Below, in pieces: positions 6,339 to 6,917 of a stretch of DNA of 6,917 nt (position 1 is its first letter; each line of letters opens with the position of its first letter). The DNA is from Candidatus Arcticimaribacter sp. (GTDB taxonomy: Bacteria > Bacteroidota > Bacteroidia > Flavobacteriales > Flavobacteriaceae), in the NCBI GenBank assembly GCA_011526335.1, contig WTJB01000343.1, positions 1-6,917 on the forward strand, given 5' to 3'. Both the position numbers and the translations under genes were made by a program. The notes beneath the pieces were generated by a model. The model was not told where the DNA came from, searched no databases, and saw only the letters and a program-made list of their open reading frames with translations.

Positions 6339-6542
6339 ATGAACGCTAAAAAGAAAGCCTATATCTATTCTGTAGTTGGATTGATATTAGTAGGATTTGG
6401 ATTGTCTCTTTTGGGGGAAGCCATCATTTACAAAATGGAGCACAATATTTTTTGGATCCCTATGGGAACCTTGGCATTGTCTGTAACCAATGCAGGGATA
6501 TGTTTTGTAGGAAATGCGGTATTGCTTAAAGCGAAGCTTTAG
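6339..6542 (+). CDS. Small two-helix membrane protein of unknown function
   Basis: The 67-aa product begins MNAKKKAY, then has helix 1 at about residues 9-30 (ending LSLLGEAII), a short polar turn with YKMEHN (31-36), and helix 2 at about 38-62 (GTLALSVTNAGICFVGNAV), finishing LLKAKL. The lysines at both ends suggest that both termini are cytoplasmic. The two halves share a G-E/N-A pattern near the end of each helix (GEA at 26-28, GNA at 58-60). I recall similar short unnamed membrane proteins in flavobacterial genomes but cannot name a family. It follows the DUF6174-like gene by 27 bp. Its TAG stop overlaps the TAA stop of the convergent TerB-like gene, sharing 4 bp (6539-6542), so no terminator can sit between them. 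No function can be assigned. Confidence 0.75.
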   Translation: MNAKKKAYIYSVVGLILVGFGLSLLGEAIIYKMEHNIFWIPMGTLALSVTNAGICFVGNAVLLKAKL

Positions 6543-6917
6543 AAGGCTGCAACAAAATCCTCCTCATCATTACCGTCCGCGATCAATTGCAGTGCTTTTT
6601 GAGCAATTGATTCGGCTTCTTCAGTAGCAAAACCAAGGCCTACAACAATACGTTGGAGTAATTGTACCTCCCCTTCATCTGCGATGTTGTCCGCATAGAC
6701 CATACGGGTAAGGTCATACAAACGTTCCAGTCTTTTTTGCTTATTGGTGGGAGGATTAATGGGATATTTTTCTGGATTGTCCATGATAAGGCTTACCTCA
6801 CTATCTTCAATTTCAAGGTTGATCGCAGTACGATTCAAGAAGGCTTTTTCTTCTTCTGTAATTATACCGTCAGAGAGCGCTACTCTTACTATGGCAGCAA
6901 AATGACCACGATTACGA
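6539..6917 (-). CDS. TerB-like (tellurite resistance TerB / DjlA N-terminal family) protein, 5' end beyond window
   Basis: The reverse strand is open from the TAA at 6541-6539 to the right edge, giving 126 codons with no stop and no certain start. Counting from the edge, the visible protein begins RNRGHFAAIVRVALSDGIITEEE, which is the expected TerB-family opening (HFxxLxxxAxxDGxIxxxE). This shows the gene starts outside the window, probably only a few codons away. A TTG at 6838 would start inside the domain and is not credible. Landmarks are SDG (15-17), NPEKYPINPP (about 47-56), LYDLTRMVYADN (about 66-77) and a final LGF(A)TEEAE segment. It is an all-helical, acidic and probably cytoplasmic protein. 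TerB domains are linked to tellurite and stress responses and are thought to bind metal. Many flavobacterial homologues stand alone, so resistance should not be inferred. The second half has ADN where the first has SDG. Confidence 0.85.
   Translation of the reverse strand, partial: RNRGHFAAIVRVALSDGIITEEEKAFLNRTAINLEIEDSEVSLIMDNPEKYPINPPTNKQKRLERLYDLTRMVYADNIADEGEVQLLQRIVVGLGFATEEAESIAQKALQLIADGNDEEDFVAAF

Noticed and set aside
6311..6340. Rho-independent terminator after the DUF6174-like gene
   Set aside because: The perfect dyad there has only one G:C pair per arm and runs straight into the next start codon, so it lacks the GC-rich stem and free downstream U tract of a terminator.
6539..6917. 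Tellurite-resistance (ter) operon
   Set aside because: Only a single TerB-like protein is present; no TerC, TerD or TerZ-type genes are in the window, and the neighbours are unrelated membrane and lipoprotein genes.

Overview
The window looks like chromosomal DNA from a member of the Bacteroidota, most likely family Flavobacteriaceae or a close relative. The evidence is moderately AT-rich DNA, a lack of Shine-Dalgarno sequences before most starts, several matches to the Bacteroidota -7 promoter element TAnnTTTG, and the gene families present: a fused ResB-CcsA cytochrome c synthase, a DUF6174-type lipoprotein, and a KdsC/Maf cluster of flavobacterial type. There are no rRNA, tRNA, CRISPR or transposon sequences.

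Left part (1-2199, minus strand): a compact four-gene operon transcribed right to left. In order it encodes a Rossmann-fold/DUF2520 protein, the KDO-8-phosphate phosphatase KdsC, a Maf nucleotide pyrophosphatase, and the 5' part of a secreted protein that runs off the left edge. Consecutive genes overlap by 8 bp, lie 1 bp apart (or overlap by 20 bp with the alternative Maf start), and overlap by 4 bp (ATGA). Co-transcription and translational coupling are therefore likely. KdsC supplies KDO for lipopolysaccharide and Maf removes non-canonical or modified nucleotides. The roles of the other two are not established.

Middle (2200-5848): a 173-bp divergent promoter region is followed on the plus strand by a small unrecognised membrane protein (94 aa). 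Next comes the main gene of the window, a single-polypeptide System II cytochrome c synthase of about 1040 aa (ResB/CcsB fused to CcsA). Its four haem-handling histidines and its WWD motif are visible. Its start is best placed at the ATG at 2726, because the longer TTG reading begins inside a good TAnnTTTG promoter element.

Right part (5849-6917): a DUF6174-like lipoprotein and a two-helix small membrane protein lie on the plus strand, 27 bp apart. They converge on, and overlap by 4 bp, a minus-strand TerB-like gene that continues past the right edge.

Most of this is ordinary housekeeping sequence. I found no clear sign of a new defence, mobile or regulatory system. The points most worth a second look are the signal-peptide-like segment inside the CcsBA fusion, the probable misnaming of the left-edge gene family, the tight kdsC-maf junction, and the internal duplication of the TerB-like protein.
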